Shown: positions 42,307-51,771, counted from the first letter of the stretch. The stretch: 64,000 bases of DNA from Paenibacillus sp. J31TS4 (GCF_018403265.1 NZ_BOSI01000001.1:868001-932000); one strand, 5' to 3'. Made by a program: numbers and translations. The notes: a model not told the origin generated them from the sequence alone.

Positions 42307-42349
42307 TGTGACAAATGTCACCGTTTCCCCTGCCTATTCCGGGTAAACT
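42307..42349 (+). promoter_or_regulatory. Predicted class II Crp/Fnr-dependent promoter of the universal stress gene
   Basis: TGTGACAAATGTCACC (42307-42322) matches TGTGA-N6-TCACA at 9 of 10 positions. A -10 box TAAACT is at 42344-42349 and no -35 is seen. With a start 7 bases later the palindrome is centred at -41.5, exactly as for hmp. Confidence 0.62.
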
Positions 42350-42405
42350 GGAAGCGAACGGTACGGGATCGTACTGCACAATTTCTATTGTTGAGGTGAG
42401 GACCT

Positions 42406-42840
42406 ATGCTGTTTACCAACATTCTCGTCGCTTTCGACGGCTCCGAACCGTCCAGCAAAGCATTGGACAAAGCGATCGCCTTCTGCCGCGAAGACGCATC
42501 GGTCAAGCTCCACGTCCTGCACATCATGAACCTGCGCACGATGATTATCGGAGAAGCGATGATTACCCCGCCGGCCAACTATGAGGCCGATCTAATGAAG
42601 GAAGCTGAGGAAATCGCCGAGGAAGCGAACCGGAGAACGGCCGGTCTGCCGAATGCGCAAGCTGCCGTCGTTTACCAGGGACCGCCCGCCAAGACGATTC
42701 TGGAATACGCCAAGGAACAGGGCTGCGACCTGATCGTCATCGGCAACCGCGGCCATAGCGGCTTCACCGAGATGATGCTCGGAAGCGTCAGCCACAACGT
42801 CGCCCAGCATTCGCCCATTCCGGTCCTTATTGTTAAGTAA
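42406..42840 (+). CDS. Universal stress protein A family
   Basis: A 144-residue UspA-fold protein that binds ATP: NILVAFDGSEPSSKALDKA at the N-terminus and the nucleotide loop GNRGHSGFTEMMLGSVSHNV (about 112-131) are intact. The role is usually survival under starvation or low oxygen, by an unknown mechanism. It has its own promoter with a Crp/Fnr-type site and its own terminator. Confidence 0.93.
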   Translation: MLFTNILVAFDGSEPSSKALDKAIAFCREDASVKLHVLHIMNLRTMIIGEAMITPPANYEADLMKEAEEIAEEANRRTAGLPNAQAAVVYQGPPAKTILEYAKEQGCDLIVIGNRGHSGFTEMMLGSVSHNVAQHSPIPVLIVK

Positions 42841-42842
42841 GT

Positions 42843-42891
42843 AAAAAGCGAATCGCCCGCCGGCCCAGCCCGCGGACGATTCGCTTTTTTA
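42843..42891. terminator. Bidirectional terminator after the universal stress gene
   Basis: AAAAAGCGAATCG pairs with CGATTCGCTTTTTT, with an internal GC-rich loop, between two convergent genes. Confidence 0.92.
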
Positions 42892-42934
42892 TTCCGCCGC
42901 CACGTTCGACGGAACACTGGCTGGCGCTTCGATA

Positions 42935-43768
42935 CTATTCGCCGATCGACGGCTGTCCGCTCCTGGCGGTCTTGCGGTACGCCATCGGCGTCTGCTGCAG
43001 CAGCTGCTTGAAGACCCGTCCGAAGTGCGCAATCGACTCGAAGCCAACCTCCTCGGCAATCGCCGTGATTCGCTCGTCCGTATCGAGCAGGAGCCGCTGG
43101 GCTTCCTTGATCCTCACGCTGTTCAAGTATTCGACGAAGGAAAAGCCCGTCACCTGTTTAAACGTCCGGCTCAAGTAGTAAGGACTAATGAAGTGCGTCT
43201 CCGCCAGCTCGGTCAGCGTAACCGGCGAGCGGTAATGCTCGTTGAGATAGGCGACGATCTCGTAAATCTTCTTGTGCAGAGGGCTCGCATAGGAAACCTC
43301 CTCCTCCTGGTCCGGCTGCATCGCCCTCCCCGAGAGGATGAGCAGCTGGGCGAGCAGCGCCCGAAGATACGTATCGGAATCCGCGCCGCGGCTCCTCTGC
43401 TCCTCGAGCATCGCCTGCAGGATGGCCTCGGTCCGGCGTTGCCCTTCCGCCGTCAGCTGGATGCGCTTGGTTGCGCTTCGGAAGGGCGACAGGAGGCTGG
43501 GATCGCGAAATCCCTCCAGGAATTCGTCGTCGAAGTGCACCAGAATGCGTTCGTGATCGGTGACCGGTCCGCTGTCCGCCGTCTTGTGCAGATCGTACTT
43601 GTCGATGAAGACGAGCCCTCCGGCCTGCACCGGGTACGTGCGGTCCTTGATAAAATAATGCCGCTCTCCCGCAGCCAGATAGTAGATTTCATAATAGTCG
43701 TGAAAGTGGTGCATCGCCATCGTGAAAGGCGATTTGCGTGCCACCCGCTCGATCGAAAAGCCCTTCAT
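42935..43768 (-). CDS. AraC-family regulator of the sugar-acid locus
   Basis: A 277-residue protein: a cupin-like ligand domain (about 1-140, HHFHDYYEIYYLAAGERHYFI) and a C-terminal AraC domain with two helix-turn-helix motifs (about 175-275, LTELAETHFISPYYLSRTFKQVTG and ERITAIAEEVGFESIAHFGRVFKQ). The start at 43768 follows GAAAGGAGG. It is divergent from the Gfo/Idh/MocA gene and probably its activator. Repeated motifs in the shared 238-base region are operator candidates. Confidence 0.9.
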   Translation of the reverse strand: MKGFSIERVARKSPFTMAMHHFHDYYEIYYLAAGERHYFIKDRTYPVQAGGLVFIDKYDLHKTADSGPVTDHERILVHFDDEFLEGFRDPSLLSPFRSATKRIQLTAEGQRRTEAILQAMLEEQRSRGADSDTYLRALLAQLLILSGRAMQPDQEEEVSYASPLHKKIYEIVAYLNEHYRSPVTLTELAETHFISPYYLSRTFKQVTGFSFVEYLNSVRIKEAQRLLLDTDERITAIAEEVGFESIAHFGRVFKQLLQQTPMAYRKTARSGQPSIGE

Positions 43769-43804
43769 GCGCGTGCCTCCTTTCCCGCCATTATAAAGCA
43801 ATTC

Positions 43805-43885
43805 TTGCGGGAAAGAACAGCAATATTTGTCAATATATTCGGAGATTTGCGCAAAGAATGAATAGTTTATGTTCTTTTCTTGCGC
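43805..43885. promoter_or_regulatory. Repeated sites between the AraC gene and its divergent target
   Basis: TTGCGGGAAAGAA (43805-43817) and TTGCGCAAAGAA (43847-43858) are direct repeats with starts 42 bases apart, four helical turns. A related inverted copy, TTCTTTTCTTGCGC, is at 43872-43885. Direct repeats at whole-turn spacing are typical AraC-family operators. A -10 TATAAT (43790-43795, minus strand) serves the AraC gene itself. Confidence 0.5.
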
Positions 43886-44006
43886 TACTATTGCGGATAT
43901 GGAAGACAAATTCATGCAACTACCTGCTTCGGCCAGCTTCTCCCCGTGCTCTTGCCGGGCCTGGAAGAGCATGGCGAGCGAGCGGTAGGAGAAGGAGATG
44001 GCACGC

Positions 44007-45311
44007 ATGGCACGTACCCGATACGCCCTGGTGGGAACCGGAGGACGGGCGGAATTTTTCTATGGAGCTCTGGCAAGCGAGTTTCGCGAGACGTCCGAGC
44101 TGGTCGCGTTCTGCGATCTGAACGGTACGCGGCTTGCCTATGCGAACCGCCTGCTGACGGAGAAGTACGATCACCCCTCCATTCCCGTCTATCCGGCCGA
44201 GGCGTTCGATCGGATGATCGAGGAGCAGAAGCCGGACGCGGTAATCGTGACGTCGATCGACCGGACCCATCATACGTACATCATCCGCGCAATGGAGCTC
44301 GGCTGCGACGTCGTCTCCGAGAAGCCGATGACCGTCGACGAAGAGAAGTGCCGGGACATTCTGGACGCCATCCAGCGGACCGGCCGCAAGCTGCGCGTCA
44401 CGTTCAACTACCGGTACGCCCCGCACAACACCAAGATCCGCGAGCTGATCCGGGACGGTGCGGTCGGCGACGTGCTGTCCGTCCACTTCGAATGGCTGCT
44501 GAACACGAAGCACGGAGCGGATTACTTCCGCAGATGGCACCGCGACAAGCGCAACAGCGGCGGCCTGCTCGTGCACAAGTCGACGCACCACTTCGATCTC
44601 GTCAATTTTTGGCTCGGCTCTCAGCCGGAGACGGTGTTCGCGATGGGGGGCCTCATGTTCTACGGCCGGGACAACGCCGAGAAGCGCGGCGTCACGCAGT
44701 TCTACCAGAGAGCCCATGGGAACGAAGCGGCGAGGAACGATCCGTTCGCCCTGCATCTCGAAGACAACCCGCATTTGAAAGCGCTCTATCTGGACGCCGA
44801 GAAAGACGACGGCTACCAGCGCGACCAGAGCGTCTTTGGAGACGGCATCAGCATTGAGGATACGCTCGGGGTCATGGTCCGTTACCGGAGCAAGGCGATC
44901 CTTACCTATTCGCTGAACGCCTATCTGCCCTGGGAAGGCTACAATGTCGTTTTCAACGGGACGAAGGGGCGGCTCGAGGTCAATGTCGTTGAGCAGCCAT
45001 ATGTCAATTCCGGCGGCGACAAAGCGCAGGAGGGCGCCCTGAAGTCCAAGCGGATTACCGTACATCCGATGTTCGCCGAACCCTATTCGGTCGCCATTGA
45101 GGAACGCCCGGGCGGCCACGGCGGCGGCGACCCGGTCCTGCTGAACGATCTGTTCGGCATACCGGAGCCCGATCCGCTGAACCGCGCCGCCTCCCATATC
45201 GACGGCGCTCTGTCGATCCTGACCGGCATCGCCGGCAACCGTTCGCTGCAGACCGGCCAGCCGGTCCGGATCCGCGACCTGGTCGTCTTGCCCGAACGCA
45301 CAGCCCCTTAA
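44007..45311 (+). CDS. Gfo/Idh/MocA-family oxidoreductase
   Basis: A 434-residue NAD(P)-dependent dehydrogenase of a sugar or cyclitol. The Rossmann domain opens with RYALVGTGGRAEFFYGA (about 5-21), EKPMTVDEEKC carries the catalytic Lys (about 111), and the second domain has GGLLVHKSTHHFDLVNFWLG (about 191-210) with the His pair. GAAGGAG ends 9 bases before the ATG at 44007; the ATG at 43998 touches the RBS, so it is less likely. It heads the operon with the UxaE- and UxaC-like genes, 12 bases ahead of the first. The family includes inositol 2-dehydrogenases, which fits the proposed pathway but does not prove it. Confidence 0.9.
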   Translation: MARTRYALVGTGGRAEFFYGALASEFRETSELVAFCDLNGTRLAYANRLLTEKYDHPSIPVYPAEAFDRMIEEQKPDAVIVTSIDRTHHTYIIRAMELGCDVVSEKPMTVDEEKCRDILDAIQRTGRKLRVTFNYRYAPHNTKIRELIRDGAVGDVLSVHFEWLLNTKHGADYFRRWHRDKRNSGGLLVHKSTHHFDLVNFWLGSQPETVFAMGGLMFYGRDNAEKRGVTQFYQRAHGNEAARNDPFALHLEDNPHLKALYLDAEKDDGYQRDQSVFGDGISIEDTLGVMVRYRSKAILTYSLNAYLPWEGYNVVFNGTKGRLEVNVVEQPYVNSGGDKAQEGALKSKRITVHPMFAEPYSVAIEERPGGHGGGDPVLLNDLFGIPEPDPLNRAASHIDGALSILTGIAGNRSLQTGQPVRIRDLVVLPERTAP

Positions 45312-45323
45312 GGAGGAATTCCG

Positions 45324-46832
45324 ATGAGCGAATGGATGACACTAGTTCAAACGATAGACGGTCCAGACAGCGCGGCGCAAGCCGCCGCGCGCCTGGAGGA
45401 AGAGGGCCGGAGATTGTATCCGCAGTCGTATGCAGAGCATGAGGGTACCCGCCTTTTGATGGTGCAGGATGCAGACGTCAAACGGATTGCCGTTTGGGGC
45501 GACGGCCCCCTCTACGACGAGCTCGACGGGGAAGAGCGGGACGGGGTCAAGCTGTGCCCGCTCACCCATCTGAACCGGCTCGTGCTGAACAAGTATCTGG
45601 CCTATACCGCTCCCCGCGCCTTCGGCACCGAGGTGGCGACGATCGGCCTAGGCGACCGGCTGGGTCTCGCTTCGCCCGGTCATATCCAAACGGTGAGAGG
45701 CCGCGGCATCCTGCCAATCCTGGCGCAGCAGAGCATCCGCGAGCTGAATTTGACGGGACGCGATTACAAGCAGGTGCTTGACGCCGCCTGCTTCGCGGCT
45801 TTTCAGGAAGGCTACCGGGACGGCTTCGGCGCGGACGGCGACCATCTGAAGGTCGAGCGGGATATCGAGATGGCGCTAGACCTGGGCTTCACGATGCTGA
45901 CCCTGGACTGCTCCGAGAAGATCGACAACACGATCGTAGACAAGACCGCCGAGGAACGGGAGGCGCTGTACGGCATTCTGCCGGCTCCTGTCCGCGAGCA
46001 TTACGAATCGGCATACCTGGACCGGACGTTCCGGGTGGGACCGCACGCGATTGCGTTCGACCGCGGCCGCCTCATCGAATATGTTCTCGTGTACGGAGAA
46101 GCCATCGTGTTCATGAAGCACATTTACGACCGCTACATCGCCACCTCTTCCCGCCCGATCGACTTCGAGATCTCGATCGACGAGACGCTGACGCCGACCG
46201 ATCCGGCCGCCCATTATCTGGTGGCGAGCGAGCTCTACCGGCAGGATGTGCGCATCTACAGCATGGCCCCCCGCTTCTGCGGCGAGTTCCAGAAGGGCAT
46301 CGACTATATCGGCGATATCGCCAAGTTCGAGGAGGAGCTGCAGGTGCATGCAGCTATCGCCGACCACTTCAGCTACAAGCTCAGCATCCATTCGGGCAGT
46401 GACAAGTTTAGCGTCTTCCCTCTCATCGCAAAGCATACGAACGGCCGGTTCCATGTGAAGACGGCCGGCACCAACTGGCTCGAGGCGGTCCGTACGGTGG
46501 CGCGGGTCAATCCCGGACTGTACAGGAGAATGCATCAATACGCGCTGGATCATTATGAGGAGGCGCTCGCCTACTACCACGTGACGACCGACTGGAATGC
46601 CATCCGGCCGCTGGCCGAGACGAGCGACGAAGAGCTCCCGTCCTACATGGACGAGAACAACGCGCGTCAGCTCATTCACATCACGTACGGAATCTTGCTG
46701 AATGCAAAGGACGAACAAGGAAACAGCCGGTTCCGGGACGAATTCTATCAGACGTTGACCGATCAGGAAGATGCGTACGACCTAGCCCTTCGCCGCCACA
46801 TCGGCAAACATCTCGACCTGCTCGGCAAATAG
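45324..46832 (+). CDS. uxaE: Tagaturonate epimerase family protein (UxaE-like)
   Basis: A 502-residue TIM-barrel protein. GFTMLTLDCSEKIDN (about 192-206), FEISIDETLTP (about 274-284), IYSMAPRFCGEFQKGIDYIG (about 311-330) and LSIHSGSDKFSVFPLIAKHTNGRFHVKTAGTNWLEA (about 352-390) agree with my memory of the UxaE family, which interconverts D-tagaturonate and D-fructuronate with a bound metal. Acidic and His residues in these strands would be the ligands. GGAGG lies 8 bases upstream. The neighbours, a sugar dehydrogenase and a glucuronate isomerase-like gene, support a keto-uronate substrate. Confidence 0.75.
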   Translation: MSEWMTLVQTIDGPDSAAQAAARLEEEGRRLYPQSYAEHEGTRLLMVQDADVKRIAVWGDGPLYDELDGEERDGVKLCPLTHLNRLVLNKYLAYTAPRAFGTEVATIGLGDRLGLASPGHIQTVRGRGILPILAQQSIRELNLTGRDYKQVLDAACFAAFQEGYRDGFGADGDHLKVERDIEMALDLGFTMLTLDCSEKIDNTIVDKTAEEREALYGILPAPVREHYESAYLDRTFRVGPHAIAFDRGRLIEYVLVYGEAIVFMKHIYDRYIATSSRPIDFEISIDETLTPTDPAAHYLVASELYRQDVRIYSMAPRFCGEFQKGIDYIGDIAKFEEELQVHAAIADHFSYKLSIHSGSDKFSVFPLIAKHTNGRFHVKTAGTNWLEAVRTVARVNPGLYRRMHQYALDHYEEALAYYHVTTDWNAIRPLAETSDEELPSYMDENNARQLIHITYGILLNAKDEQGNSRFRDEFYQTLTDQEDAYDLALRRHIGKHLDLLGK

Positions 46833-46865
46833 GCAAATAATTAAGGCAAAGGAGAGCCGAAAACC

Positions 46866-48161
46866 ATGACCATTCTTTCGGAAGACCAGCTGCGGCAGGT
46901 GATTGAAGACGCCGTCCAGCGGCAGCCCGTAACCGACATGCACACCCATCTCTACTCCCCGAATTTCGGCGATATACTGCTGTGGGGCGTTGACGAGCTG
47001 CTCACCTACCATTACCTCGTCGCCGAGGTTATGCGGTGGAGCGACATCCAGACAGCGGACTTCTGGAAACTGAGCAAGCAGGAGCAGGCCGAGCTCATCT
47101 GGCAAAAGCTGTTCCTCGAGCACTCTCCGATCAGCGAGGCGTGCCGCGGGGTGCTGACCAGTCTCCAAGGCTTGGGCGCAGACCTGTCGACCCGCGATCT
47201 GGCCTCGTATCGGGAGGCGATCGACCAGGCTAGCGACAATGCGGCGCAGGTCCGCCGGGTGCTCGAGCTGGCGAACGTCGATCATGTCGTCATGACGAAC
47301 GATCCGTTCGACGACAAGGAACGGCCGATCTGGCTGAACGGCACCAAGCCGGATGCGAACTTCCACGCGGCGCTGCGCATTGATCCGCTGCTGAACGATT
47401 ATGCGAACAGCAAGCATCGGCTGCGCGAGTGGGGGTACGACGTATCGGACGAGTGGGACGACCGCTCGGCCGCGGAAGTGACGCGGTTCCTGACCGACTG
47501 GATCGAACGGATGGATCCCGTCTACATGGCCGTCTCCCTCCCTCCGACGTTCGCCTTCCCCGAGGAGTCGGACCGCGGGCGGATTATCCGCGACTGCATC
47601 CTGCCCGTCTCACGCAAGACCGGCATTCCGTTCGCCATGATGATCGGCGTCAAAAAGCGCGTCCACCCCGAGCTTCGCGACGCCGGCGACTACCTGGCCA
47701 AGGCCAGCATGGAGCCGCTGGAGCACCTGCTCTCCACGTATCCCGACAACAAGTTCATCGTAACGATGCTGTCCCGGGAGAACCAGCACGAGCTGGCGGT
47801 ACTCGGGCGCAAATTCCGCAATCTGCTCATTTTCGGCTGCTGGTGGTTCCTGAACAATCCGATCATCATCAACGAGATGACGCGGATGCGCTTCGAGCTG
47901 CTGGGGCTGAGCGTCGTGCCGCAGCATTCCGACGCCCGGGTTCTGGACCAGCTCATCTACAAGTGGAAGCACTCCAAGGAGCTGATCGCGGGCATCCTGT
48001 TCGACAAATACGCCGACGTCCTCCGCACCGGCTGGCCGCTGGATGCCGCCGAAATCCGCCGGGACGTCGCGGATCTGTTCCGCAACAACTTTTGGCGGTT
48101 CGTGGGCCGCGAGAACATGGTCCGCTACGACGACGAACCGGCTCCAAGCGCCGCTCTTTAG
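46866..48161 (+). CDS. uxaC: Glucuronate isomerase-like protein (UxaC family)
   Basis: A 431-residue amidohydrolase-fold protein. The metal motif DMHTHLYSP (about 24-32) and later MIGVKKRVHPELRDAG, FGCWWFLNNP and PQHSDAR occur in the UxaC order. UxaC interconverts aldo- and keto-hexuronates (glucuronate/fructuronate, galacturonate/tagaturonate). It is shorter than E. coli UxaC (470) and probably a subfamily. It is third in the operon. A terminator follows. With UxaE it would connect a keto-uronate to either aldo-uronate. Confidence 0.8.
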   Translation: MTILSEDQLRQVIEDAVQRQPVTDMHTHLYSPNFGDILLWGVDELLTYHYLVAEVMRWSDIQTADFWKLSKQEQAELIWQKLFLEHSPISEACRGVLTSLQGLGADLSTRDLASYREAIDQASDNAAQVRRVLELANVDHVVMTNDPFDDKERPIWLNGTKPDANFHAALRIDPLLNDYANSKHRLREWGYDVSDEWDDRSAAEVTRFLTDWIERMDPVYMAVSLPPTFAFPEESDRGRIIRDCILPVSRKTGIPFAMMIGVKKRVHPELRDAGDYLAKASMEPLEHLLSTYPDNKFIVTMLSRENQHELAVLGRKFRNLLIFGCWWFLNNPIIINEMTRMRFELLGLSVVPQHSDARVLDQLIYKWKHSKELIAGILFDKYADVLRTGWPLDAAEIRRDVADLFRNNFWRFVGRENMVRYDDEPAPSAAL

Positions 48162-48196
48162 CGGAGGAGACGCGGGTAGTTGGATGTAAACTTCAG

Positions 48197-48226
48197 AAAA
48201 GAAGCAGCCCCAAGGCTGCTTCTTTT
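48197..48226 (+). terminator. Terminator of the dehydrogenase-uxaE-uxaC operon
   Basis: AAAAGAAGCAGCC pairs with GGCTGCTTCTTTT, about 36 bases after the uxaC stop. Confidence 0.9.
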
Positions 48227-48370
48227 CGCATGTCCACATAAGCACATCCGGCAGCCTTGTAGCCGGCGCTGGACATTGTTCCCCTCCCGCGTTACACTGA
48301 TTTCCATCAGCGAAAAGTTTTCCCATATATGAATTTAACGGCATTTACGAAGAGGAAGGAAGTGGTAATT

Positions 48371-49141
48371 ATGACCAACCCGCCTGCCAAAGTGAAATCC
48401 GCAGACCGCGTGCTCGATATTCTGGAGCTGTTCGGCGGTGCCGCCGAAAGCTATACGCTGACGGAAATCGCCAAGCTGCTAGAGATGCCTCCGAGCAGCA
48501 CGTACCAAATTCTCCGGAACTTGCTCATCCGGGGTTATCTGGAGACCGACAAGTCGGAGAAGTCGTTCCGCCTCGGCTACAAGCTGTTTGAGATCCGCGC
48601 ACGGTACATGAAAGGCACATCGCTCGCGGCCGAATTCTACCGGGTGACCGACAAGGTCGTAGAGGATCTGAACGAGACGGTGTTTCTAGGCATCAAAGGC
48701 GGAGACCGGCTGATCTACGTTGCGGAGAAGCAAATCTCCCAGCCGCTTCGGTTCGGCAGCCATCTCGGCACCTCGCTCCCTCTCTACGCGACCGCCTCCG
48801 GCAAAATTTTGCTCTGCAACTACACCGACGAGGAGATCCGCGCCATGTACCCGAGCGGCATTCTCGAAACCTTCACGCCGAATACGCTTTCGTCCGTAGA
48901 CCGGCTGCTTGAGCAGCTCCGGGAAGTTCGCGAAACCGGGCTCGGGTACAATTACGGCGAGACAGTCGACGGCGTGCAGTGCATCGGCGGACCGATCTAC
49001 GATGCGGAAGGCCGGATCGTCGCTTCCATCAGCATCTCGATTCCGGTCATTCGGGTCACCCCTGCCATCTGGGAAAAGGCCGAGCATTGGGTCCAGACAA
49101 CGTGCAGGGAGCTCAGCTACAAAGTATTCGTCCAGCAGTAA
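48371..49141 (+). CDS. IclR-family transcriptional regulator
   Basis: A 256-residue protein with a winged helix (about 8-72: SADRVLDILELFGG, LTEIAKLLEMPPSSTYQILRNLL) and an IclR ligand domain (about 85-250: GSHLGTSLPLYATASGKILL, GYNYGETVDGVQCIGGPI). The start at 48371 follows GAGGAAGG. It separates the two sugar-acid operons and is the likely regulator of the one downstream. A CATTCC / GGAATG inverted repeat at 49185-49202 could be its site. Confidence 0.92.
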   Translation: MTNPPAKVKSADRVLDILELFGGAAESYTLTEIAKLLEMPPSSTYQILRNLLIRGYLETDKSEKSFRLGYKLFEIRARYMKGTSLAAEFYRVTDKVVEDLNETVFLGIKGGDRLIYVAEKQISQPLRFGSHLGTSLPLYATASGKILLCNYTDEEIRAMYPSGILETFTPNTLSSVDRLLEQLREVRETGLGYNYGETVDGVQCIGGPIYDAEGRIVASISISIPVIRVTPAIWEKAEHWVQTTCRELSYKVFVQQ

Positions 49142-49223
49142 TTTTCTGTATGTGAAATTTATTTTTGTTTATAAATTATTGTTGCATTCCTTCCCTGGAA
49201 TGATGTACCATAAACTCAAAATC

Positions 49224-49283
49224 AGCACAGAGCCTTTCGACCGGTCTGCATAGCAGCACTTCCAGGTTGAAAGGCTCTGTGCT
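49224..49283 (+). terminator. Large inverted repeat after the IclR gene
   Basis: AGCACAGAGCCTTTC pairs with GAAAGGCTCTGTGCT across a 30-base loop. The T tract is poor, so this could be a terminator or part of a leader of the transport operon. Confidence 0.55.
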
Positions 49284-49324
49284 CGTTTGCTCTTATCCCA
49301 TTCCAGTTTGAAAGGGAGATAGCC

Positions 49325-50776
49325 ATGAAACCGTTTGTGAAACCGCTTGCATGTTTGACAATGGCCGGCTTGCTCGCTTCCTTCGCCGCCGGCTGTACCG
49401 GGACCGACTCGGATCCCCCCGCGCCGGCCGGAGCCGAAGGGTCCGCGAATGTGTATCCCGAGAATGGATTGCCGAAGGATCAGAAGGTGACGCTCACCTT
49501 CGCCTTTTGGGAGAACGGCTACGGCCGGGAGTGGATTGATTTTGCCATCGAGCAGTTCACCAAGAAATACCCCAACGTGAAGTTCGACGTCACGTATTCC
49601 CCCAAAATCAACAGCATCATCAGCACTAGGATTGCCGCAAACAATGACGCCGACATGTTCGACATCGTCTCCCCGTCGTTCTCCGGCGGAGATACCGAGA
49701 GAGTGACGCTGATCAACAGTGGCAAGTTCGAATCGCTGGAGGACTTGTGGGACCGGGAGGTGCCGGACACGCCGGGCAAGAAGCTGAAGGACCTTGTGCT
49801 CGACGGCCTCTACACAACTCATAAGCGGTTCGACGGACAGACCTACAACCTCCCGATGGGCGGCTATACATCCGGTCTATTCTTCGACAAGACGTTTTTC
49901 GAGAAGAACGGCTGGAACCAGAACCCGCAGACCTGGGACGAATTTCAGAAGCTGATGGAGGATATCAAGAGCAAAGGCATCGTCCCGATCACCTTTCCGG
50001 GCATCTACCCGACGTATATCAACTACGCCTTCTCCACCAAGCCGTTCGAGCTCGCGGAGATCAACGGCACACTTGACAAGTTCATGGCCGATTACCGGTC
50101 GTACACCATGCCGCAATATCTGGCGCCCGAGTCGGTCGAGTCCTGGAACCGGCTTTACGAGCTCGGCAAGAAAGGCTACTTCCCCGAAGGCGTCGCCGCC
50201 CTCACGCACACCCAGTCGCAGATGCAGATGCTCCAGCACAAGGCGGCCATGGTCTCGACCGGGGATTGGGTCCAGAACGAGATGAAGGACTCCATTCCGG
50301 ACGGATTCAAATGGGGCTTCATGGTCATTCCGTTCGGCACGAAGCCCGAGCAGACCAAGTGGATCCTGAACGGCACAAGTTCCGGCTCCATGATGATCTG
50401 GAAGAACCGGCCCGAGCTGAACAAAAAATGGGCGAAGGAATTCAATCTCTGGCTGTTCACCAACGATGTCCAGACGTTCATCGCCGAGCACGCCGGCATC
50501 TTCCCGATCCGCAAAGATTTTGCGGATGATCCCGCCCGTCTGGCCAAGGTGCAGGAAGCACCCAAAGCGGTCATGGATTACGCCAAGGCGAACAAGACGC
50601 GTTATGAGTCGACCATCCGGGATGTGACGCTCACCCATCCGTCGCTTGCCCAGGCGACCAAGACGCTTAACGAAGCCATAACCGCCATCGCAACCGGCAA
50701 AAAGGATCCCAAGCCCATCCTGGAGCAGGTGGAGAAATTGACCAAGGAAGCCGTGGACGCTCAGGCGAAGAAGTGA
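49325..50776 (+). CDS. ABC transporter sugar-binding lipoprotein
   Basis: A 483-residue solute-binding protein. The signal peptide ends in a lipobox ASFAAGC (Cys about 24), so it is anchored to the membrane outside. The body has the family 1 binding-protein fold (ITFAFWENGYGREWIDFAIEQF-like start, YNLPMGGYTSGLFFDKTFFEKNG about 176-198). It precedes two permease genes by a four-base overlap or a 47-base gap, depending on the chosen start of the first. Its ligand is unknown; the neighbours suggest a sugar acid, a cyclitol or an oligosaccharide. Confidence 0.93.
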   Translation: MKPFVKPLACLTMAGLLASFAAGCTGTDSDPPAPAGAEGSANVYPENGLPKDQKVTLTFAFWENGYGREWIDFAIEQFTKKYPNVKFDVTYSPKINSIISTRIAANNDADMFDIVSPSFSGGDTERVTLINSGKFESLEDLWDREVPDTPGKKLKDLVLDGLYTTHKRFDGQTYNLPMGGYTSGLFFDKTFFEKNGWNQNPQTWDEFQKLMEDIKSKGIVPITFPGIYPTYINYAFSTKPFELAEINGTLDKFMADYRSYTMPQYLAPESVESWNRLYELGKKGYFPEGVAALTHTQSQMQMLQHKAAMVSTGDWVQNEMKDSIPDGFKWGFMVIPFGTKPEQTKWILNGTSSGSMMIWKNRPELNKKWAKEFNLWLFTNDVQTFIAEHAGIFPIRKDFADDPARLAKVQEAPKAVMDYAKANKTRYESTIRDVTLTHPSLAQATKTLNEAITAIATGKKDPKPILEQVEKLTKEAVDAQAKK

Positions 50777-50823
50777 AGCTTTCTTCACCAGCCCTCCCCC
50801 GCTTCCCGAAAGGAAGGATTCCC

Positions 50824-51771
50824 GTGGCCAAACCGGAAACGGCGCCAAGGCCCCTCCCCGCCATTCGAACGTCTTGGCTCCGCAAGGAAAAAACGCAAAA
50901 ACGGCTGTTCGTTCTGCTCGCCGTCGGTCCCTGTCTGTTCGGATATTTGCTGTTCACGCTCTATCCCAACATCCTGTCCGTTTACTATGCCTTTCTGAAC
51001 TGGGACGGTCTTACGGAACCGCAGTTCGTCGGGCTGGATAATTTTTTGCGGCTGTTTCAGGATCCTTTCGTCTGGCGGGCGCTGTCCCACAACCTGCTGC
51101 TCATGCTCACTATTCCCGCTCTGACGGTCGGTATCTCCCTGTTCCTTGCGTATGTGCTGATCAACAAAGGCTACCGGGAAGCCCCTTTCTACAAGGTGCT
51201 GTTCTTCTTCCCGAACGTGCTGGCGACGGTCGTCATCGCGCTCCTATGGGCGTTCGTCTACGACGGCAGCTACGGCATGCTGAACGGGCTCCTCAAGCTG
51301 GTCGGCATCGACAACGGTGAATTTTACTGGCTCGGCGATTCGCGTACCGCGCTATGGGCGCTCTTGCCGCCCGCCATCTGGGGAGGCGTCGGCTTCTACG
51401 TCATCATCTTCATGAACGCGATGAAGGCGATCCCCCCCTCGCTGTACGAATCCGCCATATTGGACGGAGCCAGCCACATGACCCGGTTCGTCCGCATCAC
51501 CGTGCCGCTCATCCAGCCGATCGTCCGTGTAGGCATGCTGTTCCTGGTGCTCGGCTCGCTCAAGGGCTTTGAGATGATGCTCATTCTTACGAACGGCGGC
51601 CCGTCCGGCGCGACCGACGTCATCGGTCTGTACATGTTCAACCTGGCGTTCGGCGCGGAGATGCACAACTACGGCTACGCGTCCGCGATCGGCATGCTGC
51701 TCTTCGTCATTCTGGTCGGCGCCAAGCTGCTCGTCGACCGGCTGTCGCCGAACGAGCAGATCGAATATTGA
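50824..51771 (+). CDS. ABC transporter permease (MalF/UgpA type)
   Basis: A 315-residue permease with six membrane helices (first LLAVGPCLFGYLLFTLYPN). The EAA loop that contacts the ATPase is in YESAILDGASHMTRFVRITVPLI (about 217-239). GAAAGGAAGG precedes the GTG at 50824; an ATG at 50773 overlapping the lipoprotein stop is possible. No ATPase gene is in the locus, so a shared MsmX-type ATPase is likely. Confidence 0.92.
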   Translation: MAKPETAPRPLPAIRTSWLRKEKTQKRLFVLLAVGPCLFGYLLFTLYPNILSVYYAFLNWDGLTEPQFVGLDNFLRLFQDPFVWRALSHNLLLMLTIPALTVGISLFLAYVLINKGYREAPFYKVLFFFPNVLATVVIALLWAFVYDGSYGMLNGLLKLVGIDNGEFYWLGDSRTALWALLPPAIWGGVGFYVIIFMNAMKAIPPSLYESAILDGASHMTRFVRITVPLIQPIVRVGMLFLVLGSLKGFEMMLILTNGGPSGATDVIGLYMFNLAFGAEMHNYGYASAIGMLLFVILVGAKLLVDRLSPNEQIEY

